Of a stretch of 64,000 nucleotides of DNA, positions 10,156 to 22,010 are shown piece after piece. The notes under the pieces are model-generated. The model did no database searches. It was not told the origin of the DNA and was given only the letters and a program-made list of their open reading frames with translations. Both the position numbers and the translations under genes were made by a program. Numbering within the stretch: position 1 is the stretch's first letter; each line of letters opens with the position of its first letter. Origin of the DNA: Holothuria scabra (Eukaryota > Echinodermata > Holothuroidea > Aspidochirotida > Holothuriidae); NCBI GenBank assembly GCA_037179385.1, contig CM074195.1:6556938-6620937 (forward strand). Reading direction: 5' to 3'.

Positions 10156-13100
10156 GTAAGTATTTGCAATGTGACCTTGTTTTCACCTCTAGTTTGGAAA
10201 AACAAAGCAAAAGATGAACTTAGGGCATCATGATTGTTTTTGAAAGCACAAAGAATTTGAGTATTTTCAAGGGTAATGAAACCATGCTTTCCAAATGAAT
10301 GATACATGATACAAATGATCTAAATCATCAGCATTATCAAAAAGTTTGTGGACAGGTTACCGTATTTATTTTATGAAAAGTAGGACAGGGATCAGAAGAC
10401 ATGGGTAGAGGAGGAGATCCCCCTTCCCATTTTCAGTGTTCAAGGATGTTGGGATGCAAAATGGCACAATATTAAAAGTAAAATGAGGGGAAAAAATGTC
10501 AAATCCTGCAACAGCCAAGAAAAGCATGAAATTCAGATACTCCAAGCAATTTTAATGATCCTCCATGATGCCCTTGCAAATCAGTTAAAGGAGGACATGT
10601 TTCTGGTAAATCTGTACATCTTGTTACTCTGGTTTAGAGCATTGGTGACTGGTTTGTAAGGCCTACTGCATTTTTTGAAACTTATTTGTATGCCTATACT
10701 TTCAGGGTATTTGAAGTTGTAAAAGCATTGTATGGTACGCTCATTAAGATTTTGAAATCTTGAAAATTTTGAAAGTTTAAGATTGTTGCAATATTTTGGC
10801 TGATTTGAGAGCAAAACCCTTCAGACACAAACAGGTTTGGAAGTTTAAGAGATGTGAGAAAAAAACTAGCAGGAACATTAGTGCAGTAATTGTTACGTAT
10901 TGAAGTCATGTGACATTATTTTGGAGAAAGAACAATGAAAAATGCTGTACACATGATGTAGATTGTTAAAGTAGACTTCTTGCATATCCACCAATACACT
11001 AATTAGCTGTCTGCATTTGTAGGTGAAGTAAGAATGTGTGTTTGTATCCTTTGTACAGGCACACTTATGAGCAACTCTCCATCCACACCCATCCCATTAC
11101 AGTTAGGTAGCAAATGTTAGCTCTCCTTGTCCCCATCTCAACACAACTGCCTCAGTCTTGCATCATGTGCAAATTCACTGAGGTCAGTGGTTCATCTCCT
11201 TTGCAAGTGCACCAGGAACATTATGGAGTTCGTTTTTGCAAGCTATTTATTACTTTAATTCTTCACCACAATCATACTTTCAGCAGGTGTCTAGGAACTA
11301 CCTAATTGTACTGGGGAAAAACTTGGCATGATTTCTCCACTGTAGCATCGTGCTTGAATAAAGTCAATATTAGTTTGGGATCTTTTTTCTTTTTGCATCA
11401 TATCCCAAACAAACTGTAGTCAACTCTAGACAAACAGACCCATCAGCATGACTACATACAATACCTACACAACTGGCACCTCATGTCACTGGTCGAGTAG
11501 CAGAGGGGTCTATTCCAACTTCTGTGCGCCAATGTGATTCACGTGTTCATCACATTTGATGTATGTGGGTGTTTTTCTGGGTGAGGCTGGTTTTCCTCCC
11601 ACTTGTCATTGCCACTGAAATCAGTTGTCAAGCCAATTATTAAGTCAGTCCCTGCTGGGCTGAAGCACCCCTGGGTGGACCAGTTAACTAGTCTACTTTG
11701 CCTTAGTATGCACCTTGTGTGCACACTTGGTATTGCCTGGATGAATACATGTAGTCATTGAAAGGTGCATATTGGTAGTCTTAAATAATTTTGCCAAATG
11801 AGAAGGTTGTGACTCAATCAAATTTTAATCAAAAAATGAAGTTTCCAATGCTAAAGCTACAAAATGCTTGCCTCTTTGGGACAGCAACTAACTAGTTCAA
11901 AAGTTTGCTGAGTAAGCAGAGCTTTTGGTAGTCCCCAGGAGTTGGCAGAAAAGGGAACAATACCCACTTTGACTTGTGTTTGCACAGAGTATGAAATGAA
12001 CACTACAACTGTGCTTAAATGAAAAGCTATATTGTTCCCTGTTTGTAGTCTGTACCTATGGCTGCCTCAGTCATTAACTTGCCCAGTTGACTGTTTGTGG
12101 TCACTTGGCTGTTCAGAATATTCATAAGGAACACAACAAATTGAGTAGTAATCTCCCAACTGCTGGGGACTAGAAAAAGCTATGTTTCCTAATATACTGT
12201 AATTGAACCCTGTCAGGAAAGATTGTCCACCTGTCTCTGTTACCATATGTGACCACACCTGAAAAACGAAATCAATCACACATATTTCGTAGTTGAAGGT
12301 TGAGGAAAAAAGGTATTACAATGAGCCTACAAATTATGGAAAGTAAAGGCAGAATTTCTGGAGTTGTTACAGAATATTCAAGCAAACTTCATTACTCTAT
12401 TATCATTGGCAGGCCCGTAGCCCGTGTTTGAAGGGTCAGCTATAAAATATTTTTTATCTTGACATATTGAGGACGAATTTCCATTCATTTCTTTAAAAGG
12501 GGTGTACTGTGTGGAATTCCTGGGGAAAAGGACTTCTAGCTGTTGTGTTCAAAAATCCTCTAAAATGCTCCAGATTGCAGGAGATCTGAAGATTTCAAAC
12601 TTTTCCGGGGAAGCATGCCCCGGACCCCTAGCAACTGCATGCATATGGCACCCGCCAGCCGCCTTTGTTTTTGGAAAAAGGTCCACATCTTGGAAAAAAG
12701 ACCCACCCGTCCACATGGGCTGGCCACGGGCCTGATTGGGGTTAGAGTAGTGTAGTAGTGTTAAACAATCTAATTTTTCATTTGTTGCTTTTTGTGTAGA
12801 AACAAAACTAATATTTCCTGAACTACAAAAATTAAAATCTGATTGAATTGCATTTCAATTGCCCTAGTTTATTATTAGTGGTATGTAATTATAGGTTGTC
12901 CTTGGAATGCAGATTGAACAAGCAGATTGAAAATTAGTCAATTCTTTGAGTTCTTGAAGTTTAAGGCTTTTTTCAGAATTATTAAGTATTGCTATTATAT
13001 TGTGTAAAAGTCTCATTTTTGTGGGTTCACAGCTTCCATGAGGTTTATTTTTGTTTCTGACAATATTTCTGAAACTAATTATGCCACACATTTGACAATT

Positions 13101-13192
13101 AAGGTTACTTTCCAAGTAGAAATGATTATGAAGGCATACAGTAGTGGCATGGCTAGTGTGGGCAGTACTAGTGTACTGTATTTTTGCATGTG
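10156..13192. other. WRAP73 intron, nothing firmly recognised
   Basis: About 3 kb of intron without an exon I can support. 12410-12735 has short runs of more G+C-rich, ORF-like sequence near GGCCCGTAGCCCGTG and CACGGGCCTGA. This looks like one of the exact-word repeats of this genome (inverted CCCGTG/CACGGG ends), but I cannot place it in a family. Confidence 0.4.
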
Positions 13193-13795
13193 TTAACCCT
13201 TTACCGTTGTGCTCCAATCGGGGCATATTTGCGCACCTTGGGAGTGGGCGGAAAAGCGGACGTAGCATGCGCCGCATCAGCTTCCGTATGTTATTGACCT
13301 ATGACCTTAAACTATTGTCCCTCTGGTTGTTGTGGCCGAATTTTCAGGTAGCTACTTGCAGTTTCGAGATCCGCGTGAAACAGTAAAGATGGGTGACAGC
13401 CGCGCTCTCCGTATGGGTCCAAAAGGACCCAAACAATGGTAAAGGGTTAAAATATAAGCCTGTGGAGTGTGTTTACTGCAAAGCTGATGCTGCTCTCTTT
13501 GCTTGTGTGCACAGACCTGTGCTGCAGATACTTTAGATTAACCCTTTACCGTTGTGCTCCTATCGGGGCATATTTGCGTGCCTCTGGAGTGGGCGGAAAA
13601 GCTGACGTAGCACGCCCCGCATCAGCTTCCGTAGGTTATTGACCCATGACCTTAAACTTTTGTCCCTCTGGTTGTTGTGGCCGAATTTTTGGGTAGCTAC
13701 TCGCAGTTTCGAGCTCTGCGTGAAACAGTAAATATGGGAGACAGCCGCGCTTTCCGTATGGGTCCAAAAGGACCCAAACATTGGTAAAGGGTTAA
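13193..13795. mobile_element. Composite pair of piggyBac-like MITEs (direct), locus A
   Basis: Two 250-bp elements (13197-13446 and 13542-13791) lie in direct orientation around a 91-bp spacer. Each element is bounded by TTAA and has inverted ends CCCTTTACCGTTGT and ACAATGGTAAAGGG or a close variant. TTAA target sites and CCC/GGG termini are the signature of piggyBac-type elements. The spacer contains AAGCCTGTGGAGTGTGTTTA. The whole arrangement, spacer included, recurs inverted at 23593-24205. No transposase frame is present. Confidence 0.85.
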
Positions 13796-14002
13796 TAATA
13801 CTTAATTTATTGTACTGTATATAACTGTGCATACCCCAATGGATGCTTCATCACCATACAGTGTATGGTTTTTAGATAAGAAGAGTATATAGGAGAACAC
13901 TATTTTCAATGGTTTTAATTTGGTGTGTTGAAGTTTTATGCCTCTGCTCATAACCTTCTTGTTTAATCCAGCGACACTCTCTGTCTGTTTGTGGGGCACT
14001 GT

Positions 14003-14397
14003 CACAGACTCTCTATATGGACAGAGCATGTTACGCGTACCTCCTGTCTGAAGGTTGTCGCCACCTACTGGAACGAAAAAAGGCCCACCAAGACGGCTGC
14101 CTTGAAGCTATAATTTGTGTGATTTGATGACGACTCTGTAATATTTTAGATGAAAATTTAACTTGAATATTCAAGAAACAATTCCTGCAATATGTGTAGT
14201 GATTTTGACCTTTCCTTGTATTATTTTGAAATATTTCAAGTTTCTTGCAAAATCTGTTGATTTGAACTACTAGAGCAAGTCCAAACTTTCACACACACAC
14301 AAACCATAGCAGACAGCCATCTTGCTATGCCTATACTCACATGTAGGTGACGGCAATCTACGGATAGTTTGCTCTGTCCATGTGTAGGAAGTCTGTG
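14003..14397 (-). mobile_element. 395-bp MITE with CACAGACT ends, copy 1
   Basis: Left end CACAGACTCTCTATATGGAC then AGAGCATG. Right end TTGCTCTGTCCATGTGTAGG then AAGTCTGTG. These are inverted repeats of about 28 bp with mismatches. The interior matches the copy at 26160-26552 in the opposite orientation, including the AGCAAGTCCAAACTTTCACA region. Confidence 0.8.
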
Positions 14398-14659
14398 GGT
14401 ACTGTATAGTACCGCATTCTTCCTTCTCTGTTGTGCTCTAGGTATCCCCTCTTTGTGTTCACACTGCATAAAAGGCAATTAACACATACTTGATTGGCCT
14501 GTTAGCTTACCCCAAATGTTACCCGTACGAGATTCCTGCCTTTAAGAATTGTGCACCTGATACCACAGGTTTTCCCCCATAAAGTGCTGTAATAAAATGC
14601 TGAATCTGACTTCCCTTATATTCACATCTTGCTCCGTCTTATCTGTTTGCATCTAGCCT

Positions 14660-15592
14660 CAACACACAAAATTGAACACCATGCATATTGTTTGCACTCA
14701 GCAAGATATAAAAGATTGAAAATTATTCACTTAAAACAATTTAGTCCATTGCACAATAATTTGTGACTTTCATGTTGTGCAACTCACATTACCTGCTTTG
14801 TTTCCCTTTAAATTTAAAAGGGTTATTATGACCTTGATAACTTCCTGTTTGCTTGCATAGCATGTTGCACAAAGAAGGTTAAATTAATTACATCACCCGA
14901 TAAGAGTAAGAGTGCCATCACACCATGGTAGGGCTGCCACAATAATTGCGATATGTCGATATTGTCGATATAATTTTGCTATGACACTATCGACCCATGT
15001 TTTGTTAAGATGTGATATCACATCAGAATCAAATTAATGACTAAACCACTGTGAAATCTCTTAAAAAATAATGTGCAGAAAGATTTGTTTCACTTTGATT
15101 ACTTTTTTCAAAGGCAAAGGTCATATAAAATAAATTTATTTCTGATGAAACTTTGAGCTTCAAACTGAATTTTATCGGCTTGGTTTATGTATTTTAATAT
15201 GTCCTTGATGAGGGCACTGTATATGATTATTAGCATGCTGATGGCAAATGTTAAGACTACAGTTTTGAATGCGCAATATCACGATATCATCGTAGAAATG
15301 CTGGCGATACCGATAAATGAAAAATGATTATCATGGCAGCCCTACACCATGGCAGAATGTGAAGTAACTTTTTAGAAAAACAAAGGAATACAAAGATTGT
15401 AATTTGTGTAGTACAACAATGACATTACAAATTATTGCGCAATGTACCATTTTCATTTGAGTGAATAAACTTTAACATTTTATATCTCGGCCCAAGAATG
15501 TCCTATGAAGATGGGAGTTGGACTGTTAGAATTCATCTTCACGCTGTTTAATGTACATTTTGAATTCTTTGACTTGAGGTTTTTTTAACGAG
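14660..15592. mobile_element. Long-TIR element (family L2f) split by a hAT-like MITE
   Basis: Left part 14660-14928 and right part 15353-15592 belong together: deleting the insert restores a sequence collinear with 31262-31830 and with 16791-17160. Shared marks are GAAATTTATTCACTT-like bases, TTGCATAGCATGTTGCACA, TACATCACCC and the distal arm ATTTTATATCTCGG. The left and right arms are inverted repeats of each other. Confidence 0.75.
14929..15344. mobile_element. hAT-like MITE with 8-bp target duplication
   Basis: Begins TAGGGCTGCCACAATAATTG and ends ATCATGGCAGCCCTA, giving imperfect inverted ends of about 18 bp. It is flanked on both sides by CACCATGG (14921-14928 and 15345-15352), a perfect 8-bp target duplication. 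Short TIRs starting TAGGGCTG and 8-bp duplications are typical of hAT elements. It has many TATCG/CGATA words near both ends and no coding frame. Confidence 0.92.
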
Positions 15593-16290
15593 ATAACTCA
15601 AAGTAGGAAGCTTGGATAAACGTCATACGTACTATGTAGATGTGTAATATTGGAAAGATGATCCCTATCGTTTTTGATGGCGGTCATCTGGGGTCACCAG
15701 GGGTAAAGTATTAAAACGTTGTTGTCACAGTATCTCAAGGTAGGAAGCTTGGGTAAACTTCATTCTTTCTATGTAGATGCATTATGATAGAAAGATGGTT
15801 CCTATCATTTTGGTAGAGGTCAATGGTCATCTGGGGTTACCAGGGGTCAAACTATGAAAACCTTGTTAAGGTGATATCTCAAGGTGAGAAGCTTGGATAA
15901 ACTTTATACTATGTGCAAGTTATTATAGAAAGATGGTCCCTATCTTTTTTGATGGAGGTCAGAGGTCATCTGTGGTCACCAGGATCAAACTATGAAAACC
16001 TTGTTAACACAATATTTCAAGGTAGGAAGCTTGGACAGATTCCATACTTACAGTAGTAGGATGAAGTTCATCTGAGGTCAACAGAGGTCAAGCTCTTAAA
16101 TCCTTGTTTGCATGTTATCTCAAGATACTGTAGTTATTTCAAGATATGATGCTTGAATACATTTCATAGGCTACTTGATACTTTGATGTGCCGTGGTCAG
16201 ACAGGCTATCTCAAAGTAGGAAGCTTGGGTAGATTTCATACTTTGCATACTGTACATGTGTATTTGTTATGGTTAAAAACCTATGGCTTT
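15593..16290. repeat. 145-bp tandem repeat array with DR1 motifs (array 2)
   Basis: Four to five diverged units with GGTCATCTGGGGTCACCAGG, CTCAAGGTAGGAAGCTTGG and GATGGTTCCTATC. A perfect DR1 with a G spacer lies at 15956-15968 (AGGTCA-G-AGGTCA). Confidence 0.8.
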
Positions 16291-16599
16291 CGGTTTAGGT
16301 TGAAAGTCATCTGTGCTCCATGTGATTAAAGGCAAAATTTCCCAAGAATTTTCAAGACTGTTTTCTGCTGTCTGCAAAGGTCAAAACCGACAATTTCCCA
16401 AAAAGAGACTCCAAACGTGGAGTATGAACACGGAATTATTTTTCTAACATATTAAAATAGCATAAGACTATTGTCTGAAAAATGTATGGACATTCGTGGC
16501 ATTATTGGAATAGAATTAATATTGCATCATCAAAACCTCAATGTATTTTTGCATTCTAATTGGAGAAAAACTGCAGTTGCCAACAAAAGTACCAAACCA

Positions 16600-17160
16600 T
16601 TAGTTCATTACCCCAGTTAGCTCCTTTAAAAGAAGGGTTAAGGTCATATCAATTAAGTGTTGATACGTTAGAGGGGTACTTGTCCTAAGCATTTTGGTGA
16701 AAATTTGCATTGAAATCTGATGTGTGGTTCTCAAGATATAAGCAAGTAAAATTGTCACATTTTCAACAAGAGGTGAACTTAAAGTGTACCTCAAGTCCAA
16801 AAATCCAAAAATGTATTTTAAACACCATGAAAAGTGAATTCTAACAGTCCAATTCCTATCTTTGTAGGGTATTCTTGAGCCAAGATATAAAATGTTGAAA
16901 TTTATTCACTTTTAACAAATTAGTCCAATGTGCAATAATTTGTGACTTTCTTGTTGTACAGCTCGCATTGCCTGCTTTGTTTCCCTTTAGAATTAAAAAT
17001 CTTACTTTTTATGACATGGAACACTTCCTGTTTGCTTGCATAGCATGTTGCACAGAGTGGGCTTAAATATTACATCACCCCATGAGTGTAAGAGTGCTAT
17101 CACACGTTGGTTTAAGGTGCAGTAACTTTCTGAAAAACAAAGAATCATCTCTTTAAAATG
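16600..17160. mobile_element. Two half elements abutting (families L1f and L2f)
   Basis: 16600-16790 is one arm of the L1f family (AAGAAGGGTTAAGGTC, ATTTTGGTGAAAATTTGCAT, CTCAAGATATAAGCA). From 16791 the sequence is one arm plus body of L2f (ACCATGAAAAGTGAATTC, TTGCATAGCATGTTGCACAG, ATCACCCCATGAGTG). The junction TTAAAGTGTACC may mark insertion of one into the other followed by loss of the far halves. Confidence 0.6.
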
Positions 17161-17719
17161 TGCCATACAAGAAAACTCTAGCTTTTGAGATCATGTCATT
17201 ATAAACTTTTAATGTTTCAAAGGGGAACAATAGCAGATATACTGGTTTAAGGAGGACACCACAAAAAGATATTGTGAAATGGGCTTTTTTAAATGGGGTG
17301 AATAAATTTCAGTGTTCATTTAATATCTCAGCAGGATAGCCTGATACAGAATGAAAAAAAGAAGTCTCTTTAGGCTTAATGTTTAACTATTTTAATAGCG
17401 TCTATTTTTGTGCTTTTGTTCATGCTCCTCTAGACCACTTTGTGTTTAATTAGTGGCCTTTAAGCTTTGTCCTCATTTTGGTAAGGTGCTCAAATGACTT
17501 CTTTCATACCGGATATTAAATTTTATTTGGAGTATATCTAGGTTTTGGCTTGTGGTAGGAGATAGCAGCATGAGTCGTTTTTTAACACTACTGTGATGAA
17601 AATTGTAGCACTCATTTCCATATTGCAGATAGTTATTAAACCTGAAGAAGCAATCTCACTGGCAGAGAATTAAAAAAAAAAACATTTTGACTTTTTGATG
17701 AGAAAATTGGTTAGAAGAA
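17161..17719. other. WRAP73 intron, nothing recognised
   Basis: No exon or repeat family I can support. Confidence 0.45.
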
Positions 17720-18350
17720 TGACTCATTTTGACAAAGTGACAAATGTGCTATTGACAATTTTCCAAAAAGCAGTTACATAGAATTGTGGGAAAGATTGTT
17801 GGTACACATCTTTTTTGTCAGTGTCATTTAACTGTGACGAATAAAGCTGGTTTGGTAATTTGTTGCTGCATGGAATTGTGGGGCACAGCGTGGGATAAAC
17901 AAACGGAGCTTGGCACGTAGCGTACAGGGTTCCCTTGTTTTCGTCAGTACGTGCATACAACACCTTCCAAGTGGTACAAAAATAGGGTCTCGGTCTGGGT
18001 CTCGGTGCTATTTCACGGAGCGGAACTAAATAAAACACCAGAAAGACAATTTATACCCAATCCACTGCACTAAACCACACTTGAGATCCCTCCTTATTTT
18101 ATGAATTGATAAAGAAAGAATGATTTCACCAAATTTTCATATAAACCATAGACTACGTGTTATAGTTGCGGAACTGGTTTGCATATCCCAGCGATTTGGA
18201 GGTTGTGCACATGTGCACAACCACCGAAATGAATTACCAAACTGGCGTAGTGTGACGCACACCAACATTCTATCCCAGAATCCTTTGTAAACAGCTATTT
18301 GGAAGAGGGTCTTTAAAAACTGTTCAAGGCTTCCATTAATGCTTAACATA
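17720..18350. repeat. Interspersed repeat (family R), uninterrupted copy
   Basis: Collinear with the two parts at 7830-8145 and 8640-8900, sharing GAATTGTGGGGCACAGCGTG, ATAAAGAAAGAATGATTTCA and GAATTACCAAACTGGC. It lacks the CACAGGTT insert seen at the other locus. Confidence 0.6.
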
Positions 18351-18467
18351 AATTCAGTACCTGTTCATTGTTTTGCCCTGAGTTGGACTGGTTGGCACCG
18401 ATTAAAAAACAAAAAAATTAGCAAAGTTCTTTTTGTGTTCATGTTTATTTTTTCTTTCCCTCTCTAG

Positions 18468-18551
18468 ACAATATGCCGAATGCACTATGGATCTGGGATG
18501 TTCAAAAATTGTGCCAGGCTGTTTTGATGTTGCAAGTGGGTCATATCAAAA
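18468..18551 (+). CDS. WRAP73: WRAP73/WDR8 WD-repeat protein, internal exon
   Basis: Pyrimidine-rich acceptor tctctag at 18461-18467, donor gtaagt after 18551. The G carried over plus AC makes Asp. The exon reads DNMPNALWIWDVQKLCQAVL and ends GHIK, leaving one A. DNxPNxxWxWDxQKL is one of the most recognisable blocks of WRAP73 and forms a WD strand. A hexanucleotide repeat begins only 4-5 bases into the downstream intron. Confidence 0.95.
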
Positions 18552-18555
18552 GTAA

Positions 18556-18624
18556 GTTCTGGTTCTGGTTCCGGTTCTAGTTCCAGTTTTGGTTCCAGTT
18601 CTGGTTCCGGTTCTGGTTCTGGTA
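18556..18624 (+). repeat. TTCTGG/TTCCGG hexanucleotide microsatellite at a splice donor
   Basis: About eleven imperfect TTCYGG-type units directly after the gtaagt donor of the preceding WRAP73 exon. On the minus strand it reads as alternating Glu-Pro, which is a by-product and not a protein. Confidence 0.85.
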
Positions 18625-19589
18625 GAACACTACAACAGTAGCATAGCCAGAATTGTGTCATGGGCAGGACTTTGGAGCATAACATGACGGAAAGGTTTAA
18701 GAGGAAGGAGGAAAAATGGCTATTTTAGGTCTCCAGATGCAAAATGGTGCAATGTTTGTGCCTCTAATGTAATAAAGTTTATAGTGATCATGTGTTTTTT
18801 GTAATTATTTTTTTCAAGGTTGGGGGTCATAGAGGTTTCAACCCAAAAACCCTCCCCAGGGCTATGCCTCCTACGGATCTCTGCAAACGGGACGTACAGT
18901 TGTAGCTGTGAAACAGCTAGTTCCCAAACAAATTTATTCAGATGTACTATGTCGGGATCTCTTCAGGGATATCAAGTTCGGTTTATGTAATTGATTTCTA
19001 AAAGTTTCAGTATAGGGGGGAATTCCTCATTGCTGGAGGCAGAAAATTCCACTTTTCAGCTAAGGCAGCTCACAAATGTCTCAAGTGGGTTTTGTGAAAA
19101 GGAAAATAATACTTCATACTAGACAATTAACTGTCCATTACTGAAAAAAGAATTGTTTTACTTGGTATCATTGTTGTTAAAAATGGCAATGAGTATGAGT
19201 TCAAAACCAACTTAATTTATGACAACAGTAAGCTCATTCAAAATTGGCTAATTGGCTAAAAACTATGATTTTGTGTTTATAATTGGCTTGATTACTGTAT
19301 AAAGATGCTGAGATTGAGTTCAAATATAGTGAACTAGAAAATACAGAAGGTAAGACTAAAAGAAATTTATGCAGGCAGTATTTCATTTACTTCATTCATT
19401 TTACAGTAGGGCAGAGTCAGTTATCTAAAAAATGGCAGTTATTGCTGGCAAGTCACGTATTAACTATGTATTTCCTGTGCCCAACTGCCCATACTGGCTG
19501 GTTAGATAAATGGCTCTCCCCTTATTCTTTGCAATACTTTATACTGACTGGAAAAAAAACTGAGAAATGATGACTTTAATAACATAATG
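18625..19589. other. WRAP73 intron, nothing recognised
   Basis: No exon, RNA gene or repeat family I can support. A stretch near 18790-18870 (CAACCCAAAAACCCTCCCC, TATGCCTCCTACGG) looks like a repeat end, without a second copy that I could find. Confidence 0.4.
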
Positions 19590-19870
19590 ATGTTGTGAAA
19601 AGAAGCACCCAGAGGATTTCCAGTCTGGAGGTCGGGAGTTCAATTTCTTGCTGGGTGATATCAAAAACTTTAAAAAATGGAACCTACAACCATTGTGCTG
19701 TGTGCTTAGCATATGCAATGGAGTAGGGAAAACAGGCCAGTGAGCCACAACTGGAGAAAAAGCTGTGGTCAGCTTGACTTAAACCAACAGAATAGAAAAT
19801 AGACCATAAAACTATCTATTAAACTGGCCAGAGCGCTCATTGAGTAAGGTGCTCATACCCATGTGAATAA
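19590..19870 (+). mobile_element. tRNA-derived SINE (family S), with head
   Basis: A box-B-like GGGAGTTCAATTTCTTGC (19634-19651) is followed by ACTTTAAAAAATGGAACC, GCAATGGAGTAGGGAAAACA, CCAGTGAGCCACAACTGG and TTGACTTAAACCAACAG. This is the clearest + strand copy of the family. Confidence 0.7.
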
Positions 19871-19897
19871 TCAAAAAGGTAAACAGTTAAAAGGGGG

Positions 19898-21165
19898 ATT
19901 TCGTTTCATTTCGTTTCATTTATTTGTTTCCAAATACATGATATGAAGGAAGTAAGCTAAAAAACCCTAGGGGCTTGTCGGGAGCCTACTCCCTGAGTAA
20001 ACAAACAAGGAAGATGAAGGCACAATAACTGCACAAAAGACGACAAGAACAAAGATAATTTTATACCATCCCAAAAGCCTGCAAAAACTCATGCCCAAAA
20101 AGAGCCCACCACCCCCACACACCACCACCCACCCCAACCTACAGTTGTATACATGCCACTTGATAAGTTAATTTTCAGAACCGCACTTAAATTAGCACTG
20201 TAGAGACGTTTAATAGGGCAATGTAACTAATTAATTAATACTTGCTGATATAATAAGTAACAACCTTTTTCCTAAATGATTGTAAACTTGCACGAGAAAT
20301 CATACTGTCCGGTAAGGAGTTCCAGGCCCTTACTGCTCGGTAACTTAGGGATCTTTGTAAAAAACGAGAAAGGGTGAGAGGGTTTCTTAATAAATGAGCA
20401 TGACGGGTGTCGAAGTGTTTGACCATTTACAATTATATTAAAAGTCTTATCCCTCATGCATGATGAACTGTTAAACGCAATATAATTAGTCTTAGACAGA
20501 TTGAGGGATAGTTTATTACAGGCAAACAAGTCACAGAAAATTGAGAGTTCATAACAGACAGTCTTTTCAAGTTGCTGTAGATTATCACTGCAGAAAAAAA
20601 ATATTCGTGTCGTTTGCAAACAAAACAAGTGACGCATTCTTACAAAGATCATTTAGATCATTAACATAAATAATGAAGAAAAGAGGCCCTGGTATAGAGC
20701 CTTGTGGGACACCACCTGTAATGTCATTCATTTCTGAATTTATACCATTTTTGTTTTTGATTTTTCAGGTAGCTCTTAAAGCCAGCTAAGAGACTGTTTG
20801 AACTCTGTTGAACATTAGTTTCTCTAATATCTTTGAAAAACAAGGGAAAACTGAGATCGGTCGATAGTTAACAAAATGATTTTTGATACTTTTTTTATAT
20901 ACAGGTATTACCTTGGCTATTTCTAGATCAACTGGAAATTTCCCCTCTCGGAAAGATGGGTTAAAGATATAACATAGAGGTTTAGAAATGTATGGAATAA
21001 CATAAGGAACAATGGAATGGTGAAAACCATCATAACCAGCAGATTGTTTTGGGTCAAGACATTTAAAAGCTGTGTTTATAACCTCATCAGCATCTTTAGG
21101 ATGTAGAAACTTTCATTTTGGATTGATTGGAGGAAAATACTTACTATTTGATGATTTTGAAATCT
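19898..21165 (-). pseudogene. Decayed L2/CR1/jockey-like LINE reverse transcriptase
   Basis: On the minus strand, broken frames give, in RT order, QSAGYDGF (about 21030), NYRPIS (about 20870), GGVPQGSIPGPLFF (about 20700), LVLFANDTNIFF (about 20610), LSLNLSKTNYIAF (about 20490) and AVRAWNSLPDSM (about 20310). This is the order of a non-LTR retrotransposon RT. The FADD catalytic box reads FAND, so one metal-binding Asp is lost. The segment between fingers and palm (motifs around GFRP and DLSKAFD) is missing and several stops occur. The 3' end is an ATGAAACG-like tail next to AAATAAATGAAACG (minus strand). No endonuclease domain remains. It is a dead 5'-truncated insertion in a WRAP73 intron. 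Confidence 0.85.
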
Positions 21166-21222
21166 AAAAATAATATGGAGCACGTGCATTAAATTTTTTG
21201 TATCAATTTTGGATATCATCAG

Positions 21223-21330
21223 GTGTACAATGGAATCCTGTCAAGACACAGCTTGCCCTTTGTACAGGAAACAACAAGCTCTATCTTTGGTCTCCCGCTG
21301 GTTGCGTGTCTGTTGAGGTTCCTACAGAGG
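21223..21330 (+). CDS. WRAP73: WRAP73/WDR8 WD-repeat protein, last exon found
   Basis: Acceptor atcatcag ending at 21222, donor gtgagt after 21330. With the carried-over A it reads [20 protein letters not shown], then [16 protein letters not shown], leaving one G. It matches the family block FQWDPxxxxLAxCTGxxxLYLWSPxGCxSVxVPxEG near the C terminus. About 35 residues (a last WD strand with a WH motif and a SKDxFC-like stretch) should follow. I did not find them between here and 35.4 kb. Confidence 0.94.
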
Positions 21331-21354
21331 GTGAGTAGTCTATTTCAGGGCAAA

Positions 21355-21500
21355 TGCTTCAAATATACAGTATGTTCCTTTTACAGTAGTTTTCACAACA
21401 CTTTCTGAAAGCAATTGAAAATTTTAGGTGCTCCCCCCTCCCCCCTCCTTTCCCCTAGGAAAGGGCCTAGCTTTGCCTCTGTATGAACTTTTGTAAGTAA
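21355..21500. repeat. Interspersed repeat D, copy 1 (inverted relative to 24690-24815)
   Basis: GTTCCTTTTACAGTAGTTTT, CACTTTCTGAAAGCAATTG, GGTGCTCCCCCCTCCCCCC and CTAGCTTTGCCTCTGTATG have reverse-complement partners at 24690-24815. It starts 25 bp after a WRAP73 donor site. Confidence 0.65.
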
Positions 21501-21649
21501 AAGAGAGTATAATAGAAAACTAGAGCGCAAATTTTAATGTTATCTCATAAACAGGAAAATGCAATCACATCCTTAATTAGTGTAGTGAAGAAATTGCAAC
21601 TCTTTGTCATGGATGGCTCTCCCTTACAAAAAAAGGTGAGGCAATAAGT
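21501..21649. other. Intronic or intergenic sequence, nothing recognised
   Basis: A short exon-like piece ends ACAAAAAAAG followed by gtgagg at about 21631, but no homology supports it. Confidence 0.3.
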
Positions 21650-22010
21650 TCCAAATCCTCAGGTTTTCACATGTTTTTTCCAGGTGTTATCACAGGTTTT
21701 TGCATGAAATCCTGTGTTTTCATTTCATTGGTGCAGGTTGACCATTTGCCACAGGTTGGACACAGGTTCGCCACAGGTTTGACACAGATCTTAAATGAAG
21801 AACATATGGTGATTAAAACTAATGCTAACAAAAAATTCTGCAACAAAACCTGTGGCTTGATATTATAGGCAAGGGAAGGTGTGCACAACCTGCATCAAAC
21901 CTTTGGGTAGAAGGTTCCAGAAAGGCAGGTTTGCCACTGAAGAACCGGCATGATTTCTTTTGTTTTCCACATGTGATCACATGGTAGCAGGCACAGGTTA
22001 GAGAACCATA
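21650..22010. repeat. CACAGGTT-family interspersed repeat
   Basis: CCAAATCCTCAGGTTTTCAC, several CACAGGTT words (21720-21790), then the common right part ending GATTTCTTTTGTTTTCCACA and GCAGGCACAGGTTAG. A closer relative of the 8145-8600 copy than of the others. Confidence 0.75.

Noticed and set aside
18485..18685. Open frame on the minus strand with a run of alternating Glu and Pro.
   Set aside because: It is the reverse reading of the TTCTGG-type microsatellite after a splice donor, antisense to a real exon.
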